IMG/VR virus record: IMGVR_UViG_3300015241_000149
Coordinates: 1 to 64,000 of that record
Source of the DNA: a virus
Reading direction: 5' to 3' (one strand)
DNA: 64,000 nucleotides
Below are positions 55,512 to 62,983 of this stretch, piece after piece. Each line of letters starts with the position of its first letter. Position 1 is the stretch's first letter. The translations under genes were made by a program, and so were the position numbers. The notes under the pieces were generated by a model. The model did no database searches and was not told the origin of the DNA. It saw nothing but the letters and a program-made list of their open reading frames with translations.

Positions 55512-55997
55512 CTAGCCTTCGATTGACGCGTTGATGTATTCCATGACAGCCATAGCCGCCTCCTGCTCTCCTGCTTCGAAACCGAGCTCCATGTAGTTCT
55601 TCCCCACATGCTCGGTTACAAATGTTTGGGTCCAATCCCCAGCGGATCCACCGCGTAAGTCTGGGAAACTCTGATAACCGCTAGCGGTACCGCCCTCATC
55701 GAGCACCCGGGCGTATTTGTAGACTTCTTCACTGGCATTCACGTAAGGGTTGACCGACCAGCCGGTAGGGCTGTCATCCAGCTCGACCGCGCCCACTGAC
55801 GCTTTCAACGCGCCCGGGTGCATACTGTCCACGCCCCCGACGGGCACAAATCCCCGGACCGAATCCACCAGGATCTCAGCACCTTTATGCGTGGCTTCCC
55901 GCAGATTGTCAGGAGAGAGGGCGTCCACGGCACGCTGTAGCATGTCCTGGACGCCCCCTTTCCCTTCGACCGTGATGGTGACGCGCACATCAACCAT
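55512..55997 (-). CDS. HK97 gp10-like tail or neck protein
   Basis: 161 residues. MVDVRVTITVEGKGGVQDML, HKGAEILVDSVRGFVPV and YKYARVLDEGG fit the HK97 gp10/neck family that joins head and tail. Its place after the tail-tube gene is a small departure from the commonest order. Confidence 0.7.
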   Translation of the reverse strand: MVDVRVTITVEGKGGVQDMLQRAVDALSPDNLREATHKGAEILVDSVRGFVPVGGVDSMHPGALKASVGAVELDDSPTGWSVNPYVNASEEVYKYARVLDEGGTASGYQSFPDLRGGSAGDWTQTFVTEHVGKNYMELGFEAGEQEAAMAVMEYINASIEG

Positions 55998-56015
55998 GAC
56001 GGTCGCCTCTCCGGT

Positions 56016-56774
56016 TTAGGTGTAGACCACGCTGCGGCTGAAGCCGATCAGGGCGTTGAACGCCGGGGTGGTCCCCGAGATCGTCCAGCTGGCCCGGACA
56101 TGCGAATTCACCGTGATCCCGTTGACCGCCGTCAGGCGCTGATTCGAGTTGGCGGTGGTGATCGCGGCGAAGGTCAGCAGGTCGGTCCAGGTGGTGCCGT
56201 CCGGGGAATGCTGGATCTTCGCCGTGAAGCTCGGCGTGGTGCCGGTGACTCCGAATACGTGGACGTGCGCGGCGGCGCCGCCGGTGGTCGCCCCGCCGGT
56301 GTCCACCCCAGCGGTGAACAGGTCCGTGGAGTTGCCGGTGGTGGTGGTCGTCCCGATTGGCGAGTTGAGAATGAACCCCTGGTCCAGCGCGCCACGGGCG
56401 TCGAACTCAGCGTCCAGGTCGATGGCGCCCTTGAGCTTGGCGTCCAGGTCGTACTTGGTGATGACCGACGGCATGAGGATGGCCGGACCGAGCACCGGGT
56501 AGCCCGCCGGTGCAACCAACACGTTGACGTCGTTGGTCTGGCCGAACCGCTGGTTGATGATCTGGTCGATCTGGGAGTAACCGTAGGAGTAGAACCCCTT
56601 GAGCTCCAGAGACGCCTTCTGGATGCCGGCCAGGTCGTAGCTGAAGTGCTGTCCGAACACGGTGGCGTCGATCTTCGCCGCGTCTCGCTTCAGCTTGATC
56701 TCGTTGCCATTACCGGTGAAGTCGTAGCCGTCAACGGCGACCGCGACGTTCCTACCAACAAGTGGGATAGCCAT
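56016..56774 (-). CDS. major tail tube protein
   Basis: 252 residues. The N-terminus MAIPLVGRNVAVAVDGYDFT, VFGQHFSYDLAGIQKASLEL and a C-terminal beta-sandwich extension with PDGTTWTDLLTFAAI fit siphophage tube proteins. Placed before the chaperones in the transcription order. Thought to polymerise around the tape measure. Confidence 0.75.
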   Translation of the reverse strand: MAIPLVGRNVAVAVDGYDFTGNGNEIKLKRDAAKIDATVFGQHFSYDLAGIQKASLELKGFYSYGYSQIDQIINQRFGQTNDVNVLVAPAGYPVLGPAILMPSVITKYDLDAKLKGAIDLDAEFDARGALDQGFILNSPIGTTTTTGNSTDLFTAGVDTGGATTGGAAAHVHVFGVTGTTPSFTAKIQHSPDGTTWTDLLTFAAITTANSNQRLTAVNGITVNSHVRASWTISGTTPAFNALIGFSRSVVYT

Positions 56775-56777
56775 TGC

Positions 56778-56996
56778 TTATGCCCCTTCATCCTCTGAGC
56801 CAGGTTGGCCAGACCCGGCGTCTGCCGGGACGACTAGTTGCCATTCCGCGTACTGCTCGAGATCGGGGCCGTCATAGGGCTCCCCGACTTCATACGCGGA
56901 TTCTTGGTGAGGCCAATCAGGCTCACGGCGCTCGAACCGCACAGCCACGACGTACTCAGTTACCGGCTCGGGGACCGCTTTAGGTTTGGGGGGCAT
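56778..56996 (-). CDS. small acidic hypothetical protein
   Basis: 72 residues, Pro/Glu-rich with WPHQESAYEVGEPYDGPDLE. Lies between a connector gene and the tail tube gene. Function unknown. Confidence 0.55.
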   Translation of the reverse strand: MPPKPKAVPEPVTEYVVAVRFERREPDWPHQESAYEVGEPYDGPDLEQYAEWQLVVPADAGSGQPGSEDEGA

Positions 56997-57004
56997 GGAA
57001 ACTC

Positions 57005-57439
57005 CTAGGCCAGTACGCAGACGGAGAGTTGGACACCGAAATAGTCAGTTCCGCCGATCTTGTATGCGCCGTAGCGCATGGCGGAATTGACCGTGACATT
57101 GCGAGTCAGGTGGCCCAGGGTGTCGTCGATGGTGACGTCTTGCAGCGCGGCGACGATGGGCCCGTTGGGTCCGATGTGGTCATCAATCTCTTCTTGCGCG
57201 GTTTCGATGTCCTGGCGGTTGACGACCAGGGTCACCAGGAGCCGAAACTCCGAGTAGAAGCCTGTGGGGTCGTAGCCGGACCGGTTGTTGTTGACGTAGT
57301 TGATGACCGGCCGGTCGGCATTCACCCAGAGCGCCGGCGCGGACACCGAGTCTGGGGTGAACGCGTACCCCTGATACCCGGGGATGTTGTCGAGCCGTTC
57401 CGCGACCGCGCGCCGCACCTGAACCAGGCCGGCGGCCAC
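57005..57439 (-). CDS. tail completion/terminator-like protein
   Basis: 144 residues from GTG 57439, which overlaps the upstream TAG. Pattern AVAERLDNIPGYQGYAFTPD, VLVNRQDIETAQEEID-like region and a beta-rich end agree with the neck or tail terminator proteins near the tube gene. Exact role inferred. Confidence 0.65.
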   Translation of the reverse strand: MAAGLVQVRRAVAERLDNIPGYQGYAFTPDSVSAPALWVNADRPVINYVNNNRSGYDPTGFYSEFRLLVTLVVNRQDIETAQEEIDDHIGPNGPIVAALQDVTIDDTLGHLTRNVTVNSAMRYGAYKIGGTDYFGVQLSVCVLA

Positions 57440-58167
57440 TAGGCCACCACGATGTCGCGCAGGCCGCAGAGCAGCTGTAGGGCCACCGGGTTCATCAACG
57501 AGGGCGCCATGGTCATGCCCCGCTGCGGGCCGAACGAACCGGTAGAGATGCCGGTGCTGCCGGCGACCCCGTTGGTCAGGTCTTTCGACTTCCAGGACTC
57601 GATGGACAGGATCTGGCACGCCTGGATGACCTGTGGCGGCGGCGCGGCCCATCCCCAGTTGGCGGTGACTTGCACGCGGGGGCGCTTAGACCGCCAGATG
57701 TAGCCGTTGCCGTAGGCCGGCCCGTAGAACCCCGGCGTGTAGCCGTACGCCTGCCACAGATACGGCTGCGGCGCGCCGGGGAAGAACCGAGCTCCGAGAG
57801 GCTCAATGCGGCGGTAAGGCCAACCAGGAGTGGGGTTGTACGGGAACACCTGGTAGTCGGTGCCCAGCACCCAGGGCGTCTCATAGACCCCGTCGTCATC
57901 CATGTCCACCGCGACCGACAGACCGGTCACCGAGGCGAACGAACCCACTTCCAGGCCGCGAGGCTTCTCCGGACGGAACACCCGCACGCTGGGCACGCCG
58001 GAATTCCAGAACTGGTCATCGCAGTATTGGTCGATCTGCCGGCTCGACGACTCGATAGCCATGGCGTAGGCGTCATCCCAGGGATTCGGCGTCGGCCGCT
58101 TGTCACCCAGGGCCGCTTTGAGCTGGTCCAGGGTGATGTAGGCGTTGGTCAAGACCGGAGTCGGCAC
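57439..58167 (-). CDS. head-tail adaptor protein
   Basis: 242 residues. Helical N-terminus (AYITLDQLKAALGDKRPTPN, SSRQIDQYCDDQFWN) and IQACQILSIESWKSKDLTNG match connector proteins of the gp6-like adaptor type. It would sit on the portal ring. Confidence 0.75.
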   Translation of the reverse strand: MPTPVLTNAYITLDQLKAALGDKRPTPNPWDDAYAMAIESSSRQIDQYCDDQFWNSGVPSVRVFRPEKPRGLEVGSFASVTGLSVAVDMDDDGVYETPWVLGTDYQVFPYNPTPGWPYRRIEPLGARFFPGAPQPYLWQAYGYTPGFYGPAYGNGYIWRSKRPRVQVTANWGWAAPPPQVIQACQILSIESWKSKDLTNGVAGSTGISTGSFGPQRGMTMAPSLMNPVALQLLCGLRDIVVA

Positions 58168-58169
58168 AG

Positions 58170-58376
58170 CTACCTCCGAGTGGTGTTCCGGGCGCGATGG
58201 CGCACCTCAGGCCGCTGCACACGCCGTTCCGGGGTTTCCACCCGCTCCTCAGTGACGAGCTCCGCGCTGCCGCTGGCCAGGAAGGGCGCCAACATCTCGT
58301 GTGGTCCCTCGACCTCCTCGCCGTACCGGTAGGCGAAGTACTTGCCGGCCACCGAGGTCGTGAATCGGACCTTCAT
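58170..58376 (-). CDS. small hypothetical protein
   Basis: 68 residues from ATG 58376, coupled as ATGA to the previous gene. N-terminus KVRFTTSVAGKYFAYRYGEE, C-terminus very basic. Position suggests a virion protein, possibly a head-neck component. Confidence 0.55.
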   Translation of the reverse strand: MKVRFTTSVAGKYFAYRYGEEVEGPHEMLAPFLASGSAELVTEERVETPERRVQRPEVRHRARNTTRR

Positions 58377-58660
58377 CGCGGGTAGTACTCGATCGCCTGG
58401 TCCTTGGGCGGCAACGCACCGCCCATATTCCAAGCGGCCTTCAGTTCGTCCTCGGTCGGGTTCTCCGGCACGAGCAGCACGAAATTGCGGTGGCGGGGGG
58501 TGTCGGCGGCGTCGCGCACCACGCCGAACACCTTGCTCACGGCAACCTCAGGGACCTCGATGGCCGTCTCCCGGATGCTGGCCAGGATTTCGTCGATGTC
58601 GGTGGTCTGGGACTCCTTGAGCGCGGGCTTGTCCACAGGCTTTCTGGCGGCGGCGGGCAT
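58373..58660 (-). CDS. small head-associated hypothetical protein
   Basis: 95 residues, Lys/Glu-rich, helical with NFVLLVPENPTEDELKAAWN. Just downstream of the major capsid gene; might be a decoration or assembly factor. Function not shown. Confidence 0.55.
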   Translation of the reverse strand: MPAAARKPVDKPALKESQTTDIDEILASIRETAIEVPEVAVSKVFGVVRDAADTPRHRNFVLLVPENPTEDELKAAWNMGGALPPKDQAIEYYPR

Positions 58661-58692
58661 GACGGGCTCCTCTCTTGGACAGCGGGGGACGA

Positions 58693-58731
58693 ACGCAGCC
58701 GCGCGGAACCCCGAAAACCGCGCGGCTGCGT
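58693..58731 (-). terminator. hairpin after capsid gene
   Basis: Perfect 14-base stem ACGCAGCCGCGCGG/CCGCGCGGCTGCGT, just beyond the capsid stop. No T run. Likely stabilises the capsid message or lowers expression of downstream genes. Confidence 0.6.
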
Positions 58732-58748
58732 CGTCGTCTAGTGGCGGA

Positions 58749-59996
58749 TCAGGTCGCCGGGCTCTTGAACGCCTTCACAGCGGCCGGGTCGTCCGGACGG
58801 GCGTCCAGGCGCAGGAAGCCCAGGAATCCGACCTGTAGGAAGTCGGCGTAGCGCTCCGTGAGCCGCAGCATGTGCACGTCCAGCACCTGACGGATGATGT
58901 AGGCGCGCTGGAAGTCGCCGAACAGGATCGACAGGCTGTTCGCCGCCAACGACGGCATGCCCTGATCGATCGCGTAGGGCTGGCCGTTGATCGTCGGGCT
59001 CATGCCCGGTACCGGAATCGGCACCCAGAGCGGCCGGCCGAACCCGTCAACGATCTTCCTGATCACCGCAAGGGTGTTGTCGTTGAGCAGGAAACGGCAG
59101 TTCTGCCGGTAGGCCGGGTCGAGCGCGTGCTCCAGGTCGATCAGGTTGTTGTAGGTCAGCACCCCGATGTTGCCGGCAGTGGGCTGCACAGCGACCGTGA
59201 CGCCGGTGGTGACGCCGGTGGGCTGACCGCTGCCGGTCCCGTTGATGAAGTGCTGCGACACCGCGCGACCCAGCCGGATACCGAGGTGCGTCGGCAACCA
59301 GGTGTCCAGGTCGAACACCGAGTCCTGCAAGATCTGCAAGGAGGCCAGAACCAGGTTCGAGGAGTACATGTAGGCCCCGATGGTCCGGGTGCCGAACGTG
59401 GTCTCAACCTCGGCGACCTGCGTGTTCTCCCCGATGATCTGGCCAACCTCGGAGGTGCCGTCGTGGGTGGGCCACTGGAGCGGGTTGCCGGTCGCGGTCT
59501 GGATGACGTTGGCGAAGTTGATCAGACCGCCGTACGCCTTCATCGTCTCAACCAGCACCTGGCGGTAACCCGGCGGAACCAGGTAGCCACCGACGGCGCC
59601 CGAAGTGGTGCCCTGCGCGGCGCGGGCATCCATGTAGTGGTTCGCCAGCAGTCCCCGACGCTCGGGGTTCAGCCCTTCCAGGCCGCCGCGCATGTAGGTG
59701 CGGAAGGCGTCCTCGTACTCCACGCCGCGCCGGGCTTCGAGCTCCTCGCGGGTTTCCTTGCGCTCATCCACGCCGTTGGCGTTGAGCACCCGGGAGTAGT
59801 CCGGCGAGTCGAGCTCGGCCATCCGCCGGTTGCGCTCGATCGTGGCGAGCACCTTGTCCAGGTCAGCGTTGGCCGCGTTCCAGTTGGCGTCCTCCTCGGC
59901 GGTGAGATCCCGACCTTCGGCCTTGGCCGTGTCGACGATCTCCTTCATCCTGTTCCAGATCCGGTGCTGGGGATCCAGCTCGTCGCGCTCACTCAT
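58749..59996 (-). CDS. major capsid protein (HK97 fold)
   Basis: 415 residues. Coiled-coil N-terminal delta domain (EEDANWNAANADLDKVLATIE), a maturation segment, then the HK97 core with GGYLVPPGYRQVLVETMKAY, GTRTIGAYMYSSNLVLASLQ and FGDFQRAYIIRQV. Follows the protease in the same operon, as in HK97-like phages. The delta domain acts as scaffold and is normally removed. Confidence 0.9.
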   Translation of the reverse strand: MSERDELDPQHRIWNRMKEIVDTAKAEGRDLTAEEDANWNAANADLDKVLATIERNRRMAELDSPDYSRVLNANGVDERKETREELEARRGVEYEDAFRTYMRGGLEGLNPERRGLLANHYMDARAAQGTTSGAVGGYLVPPGYRQVLVETMKAYGGLINFANVIQTATGNPLQWPTHDGTSEVGQIIGENTQVAEVETTFGTRTIGAYMYSSNLVLASLQILQDSVFDLDTWLPTHLGIRLGRAVSQHFINGTGSGQPTGVTTGVTVAVQPTAGNIGVLTYNNLIDLEHALDPAYRQNCRFLLNDNTLAVIRKIVDGFGRPLWVPIPVPGMSPTINGQPYAIDQGMPSLAANSLSILFGDFQRAYIIRQVLDVHMLRLTERYADFLQVGFLGFLRLDARPDDPAAVKAFKSPAT

Positions 59997-60061
59997 GGCT
60001 GTCCTTTCTCGGGCATGCCACAGGCCCCGCTGGTGTGGCGGGGTAGATGGGTGTGGGTTGG

Positions 60062-61270
60062 CTACTTCGGAAGGCGGAGCGCGACGCTCAGGGCGCGCAT
60101 GCGTGCTTCCGCCATCTCCAGCGCCATATGCCGAGTGGTCACGGCCGGCTCGGTCGGTGCTGGTTGGTGCCCCTGGCCAGTGGTCTCACCCGGCTGGTCA
60201 GAGTTCTTGTCGTCGGCGTCGTCATCTGAGACTTGGACACCGAAACGTTTGAGAGCGGCCTGGATCTTGTCCTTGATCGAAGCAAGCTGCTCAGCGGTGT
60301 ACAGAGCCGCGTTGCTGGCCTTGTTGATATAGCTCCAGGCCGCCTTGGCGTGCTCCTTGGTGTCGATGGGGTAGCGTTTTTTTCCATCGGACTGAAGTCC
60401 CGGGTCTGCGTAGGCGACATCGCCATAGGGTTTCTTCGGGTCGCGCTCCTCGATGCCCAACTCGTCAGCGTTGTCCTCAACAGGCTCAGCGCCGGCGGTC
60501 GCGGTGGCCACCAACACGACGGCGTCGGCGTGCGCCCGCTCCACGACGCGCACCTTGTCCTTGATCTTGTACCGCAGGTCCAGCTTCCGGGTGAGCCACT
60601 CGGGCAGCTCGGGGTCGTCGCCCCGGTCTTCCAGCATCAGTAGCCACTCGGGCTTGTACCGCTCGATCAGGCTGCGAACGCGTTCCCCACCGGCGGCGTA
60701 ACGACTGCGCAGCGCGCGCAAGCCGGCGTCGGTCTCCTCATAGGCCGGGAAAGTCACCGGCGACACCTCGAGGAGCTGCACCTCGTTGACCCGACGCACC
60801 TCAACCTCGTGCTGGCCGTCGTCACGGGTGATGGTTTCAGTGGTCCAGGTGTCCTTGCCGGCCGGCACCCGGAACCCGAAGCTCATCCCGGTGATGTTGC
60901 CGTTGCGCAGGTTGATCTTCAGGTCGTTGACGTAGCTCAGCTCGGAGTCTAGATCGGCATCGACAGCCAGCCCGCGCACGTCTTGAGTCAGCCGCAGCGT
61001 GCCGGCGGAGCGTCGTGCGACCACCTTCGAGCTGTCGTGGTCTATCAGCATCCGGGCGTCGCCCTCGGAAATCGTCTTAGTGAACGCACCGGGAGCGATT
61101 TCCTCGTAAAAACCCCAGGTCAACGGGTTCCCGATGGCGGTCCGGGAGTTGAATACCGCCGCATGGCCGCCGAACCGGGGCACAGCGCCCTCGGTGGGGA
61201 TGATGGCCAGGGCGGCAGCGTCCAGAGACAGGCCGCGACGCTCGTCGGCTACCGGAAGGCTGCGAGACAT
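60062..61270 (-). CDS. HK97-type prohead protease with C-terminal extension
   Basis: 402 residues. GGHAAVFNSRTAIGNPLTWG, MLIDHDSSKVVARR (catalytic His) and ITGMSFGFRVP (catalytic Ser) mark the U35/S78 protease. The remaining ~200 residues contain LLMLEDRG..., YGDVAYADPGLQSDGKKRYP and a helical domain, a fusion found in other actinophages. It cuts the capsid delta domain. ATG 61270 is favoured by AGAGGAA; ATG 61294 is also possible. Confidence 0.85.
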   Translation of the reverse strand: MSRSLPVADERRGLSLDAAALAIIPTEGAVPRFGGHAAVFNSRTAIGNPLTWGFYEEIAPGAFTKTISEGDARMLIDHDSSKVVARRSAGTLRLTQDVRGLAVDADLDSELSYVNDLKINLRNGNITGMSFGFRVPAGKDTWTTETITRDDGQHEVEVRRVNEVQLLEVSPVTFPAYEETDAGLRALRSRYAAGGERVRSLIERYKPEWLLMLEDRGDDPELPEWLTRKLDLRYKIKDKVRVVERAHADAVVLVATATAGAEPVEDNADELGIEERDPKKPYGDVAYADPGLQSDGKKRYPIDTKEHAKAAWSYINKASNAALYTAEQLASIKDKIQAALKRFGVQVSDDDADDKNSDQPGETTGQGHQPAPTEPAVTTRHMALEMAEARMRALSVALRLPK

Positions 61271-61290
61271 CGCCGTTCCTCTCGTATGGG

Positions 61291-62538
61291 TCATGAATTC
61301 GCTGACGACGGTCCGAGTGAGGTGCTGGTCAGCGCGTTCTCGTTGGCTTGCTGCGCGGTGACCGAATCCAAGTACTTGTCCCCGCCCTCACGCGGCGGAA
61401 GATCTTCATCCTCGCGGATCTCGTTGGCGTTCAAGACACCCATCTCGAACATGACCCGGCTCCACTCGGCGCGGGCAATTGAGTCACCGCGCAGCAACTG
61501 GCGAATCGAGTACCGGGCTATCAACCCGTCGCCGAGGAGCTCTTTGGTGACCCGCTGCTCGGTGGTGGCCAGCCAGGTGGGGTGCAGGTCGTACATGACG
61601 AACCCCAAGCCCTGCTGCTCCAGGCCGGTACCCCAGGTCGTCGACTTCTCGTGGTCGAAAAGCAGGAATGGCGGAACGCCGTAGTAGCGCCCGAGCTCGG
61701 TGAGCTGGAAACGCCGGCTCTCCAGAAGCTGCGCGTCGTCGTTGGGCATCGTCAGGCTCTGGAACTTCGCGCCGGAGTCCAGCACGGCCACCCGATGCGC
61801 CCGAGCCAGCCCGCCGAGCTTCTCCTGCCATTGCACTTGCAGCTTCTCGGCCTGCTGTTGGGTCAGCCGCTGCTCGGTCTGCAAGATGCCCGAGGTCAGG
61901 TTGCCCGAACCGAACAGGGTTGAGGCGTACTTCTCCGCGCCCAGAGCCAGCCCGATGCCTTGGCGGGCCATCTTGATGGGGCTCATCCCGCACACGCCGT
62001 CGTATCCCAGGCCCGGGAGGTGGAAAATCTCGTTCGAGGTCATCGCGTGGGTGCGGCCGGCATCGTCGGTGACCTGAAAGACCTTCCCGGACGGGTTCGC
62101 CGGCGTCGGCTTGGCCTTTCCGGGGATCACGTGGTTCGGCATGATCGGCATGAGGTACTGGATGGTGCCGTTGCCCCGTTTGAAGATCTTTTGAGCGTAG
62201 AAGTTGCCCCACAGGGTGCGGTGGACGTAGCTCAGCTTCCAGAACTCCAGTGGGGTCAAATCTGGGTGCGGATTGTCCAGAAGTGAGTGCTCGACGGGCT
62301 GTTTGGTGGTCTTGTCGTAGACATTGAGCGGCAAAGCGCCGCCCAGACCCGAAATCAGGCTCACACAGCGCCATACCGCCGAGAAATTGAGCGAAGTGAG
62401 CTCGGTGACGGCCATCCCGGCGTCGGTTGGTGACCCTCCGAGCACCGAAAGCAGGCTCAGATCGGTCAGCGGGACGGCCGGATTCTCGATGTTGAGACGC
62501 TGCTCGGCGTCGCGCGGGGCCCAACGGAACAGGCTCAC
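61291..62538 (-). CDS. portal protein
   Basis: 415 residues from GTG. LNFSAVWRCVSLISGLGGAL, LDNPHPDLTPLEFWKLSYVH, FQVTDDAGRTHAMTSNEIFH and AYCGVPPFL-like YYGVPPFLLFDHEKSTTWG are typical of HK97-type portals. Twelve copies would form the DNA entry ring. Overlaps the upstream membrane peptide by GTGA. Confidence 0.9.
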   Translation of the reverse strand: MSLFRWAPRDAEQRLNIENPAVPLTDLSLLSVLGGSPTDAGMAVTELTSLNFSAVWRCVSLISGLGGALPLNVYDKTTKQPVEHSLLDNPHPDLTPLEFWKLSYVHRTLWGNFYAQKIFKRGNGTIQYLMPIMPNHVIPGKAKPTPANPSGKVFQVTDDAGRTHAMTSNEIFHLPGLGYDGVCGMSPIKMARQGIGLALGAEKYASTLFGSGNLTSGILQTEQRLTQQQAEKLQVQWQEKLGGLARAHRVAVLDSGAKFQSLTMPNDDAQLLESRRFQLTELGRYYGVPPFLLFDHEKSTTWGTGLEQQGLGFVMYDLHPTWLATTEQRVTKELLGDGLIARYSIRQLLRGDSIARAEWSRVMFEMGVLNANEIREDEDLPPREGGDKYLDSVTAQQANENALTSTSLGPSSANS

Positions 62539-62678
62539 CGGCGGGCCGCCGCTTCACACAGCGCAAGACCCAGTAGTCCAACCAGAGCAATGGCCGCATA
62601 CGGGCTGATCAACGCCACACCACCCAGCGTGAGCACCACGAAGAACCCTTGCAGCACGGTCAGGGCCCACTCAGGCAT
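62535..62678 (-). CDS. 47-residue membrane protein before portal
   Basis: Two hydrophobic segments (LTVLQGFFVVLTLGGVALIS, YAAIALVGLLGLAL) and a short basic end. It overlaps the portal start. Unusual in a head operon, whose first gene it appears to be; role unknown. Confidence 0.6.
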   Translation of the reverse strand: MPEWALTVLQGFFVVLTLGGVALISPYAAIALVGLLGLALCEAAARR

Positions 62679-62708
62679 GCGCTGGCCCCTTCCATGATCG
62701 AGTTGTAC

Positions 62709-62721
62709 TACCAGGTTGACA
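62709..62721. promoter_or_regulatory. operator-like element upstream of head operon
   Basis: TACCAGGTTGACA, the clearest full copy of the shared motif. Minus-strand TAGTAC (62710-62705) follows directly and may be the -10 of the portal operon; on the plus strand TTGACA is followed 18 bases on by CATGCT, which could start a short RNA ending at 62823. Confidence 0.6.
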
Positions 62722-62792
62722 AATGGGGCCTGCGGACCGCATGCTGTACAAGATTTCCTTGGTCCGAAATCAACTGAGTGATGTGCAGACAG

Positions 62793-62823
62793 ATGGCCCC
62801 CGCTGGCTCTGGGCGGGGGCCAT
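62793..62823. terminator. bidirectional hairpin terminator
   Basis: ATGGCCCCCGC (62793-62803) and GCGGGGGCCAT (62813-62823), perfect 11-base stem. It sits between the terminase and portal genes. Confidence 0.75.
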
Positions 62824-62839
62824 CTTCTATCCTCGGCTC

Positions 62840-62896
62840 CGGAAAACCCCTGATCGGGGATCTCGGGCTACCCGTCCGCCGATCAGGGGTTTTCCG
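62840..62896. terminator. perfect 18-base hairpin
   Basis: CGGAAAACCCCTGATCGG (62840-62857) and its exact complement (62879-62896). A second, related hairpin follows at 62927-62981. Confidence 0.7.
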
Positions 62897-62926
62897 CTGT
62901 CTCTGAGTGGGGACTATCCTCGACCT

Positions 62927-62981
62927 CGGAAAGCCCCTGATCGGGTTCTTGGACGCGTCGATCCCGGTCGGGGGTTTTCCG
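62927..62981. terminator. long hairpin beside the TerL stop
   Basis: Nineteen-base arms (62927-62945, 62963-62981) pair fully if three G-T pairs are allowed. Its sequence resembles the hairpin at 62840, so the two look duplicated. Three bases from the terminase stop codon. Confidence 0.7.
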
Positions 62982-62983
62982 CG

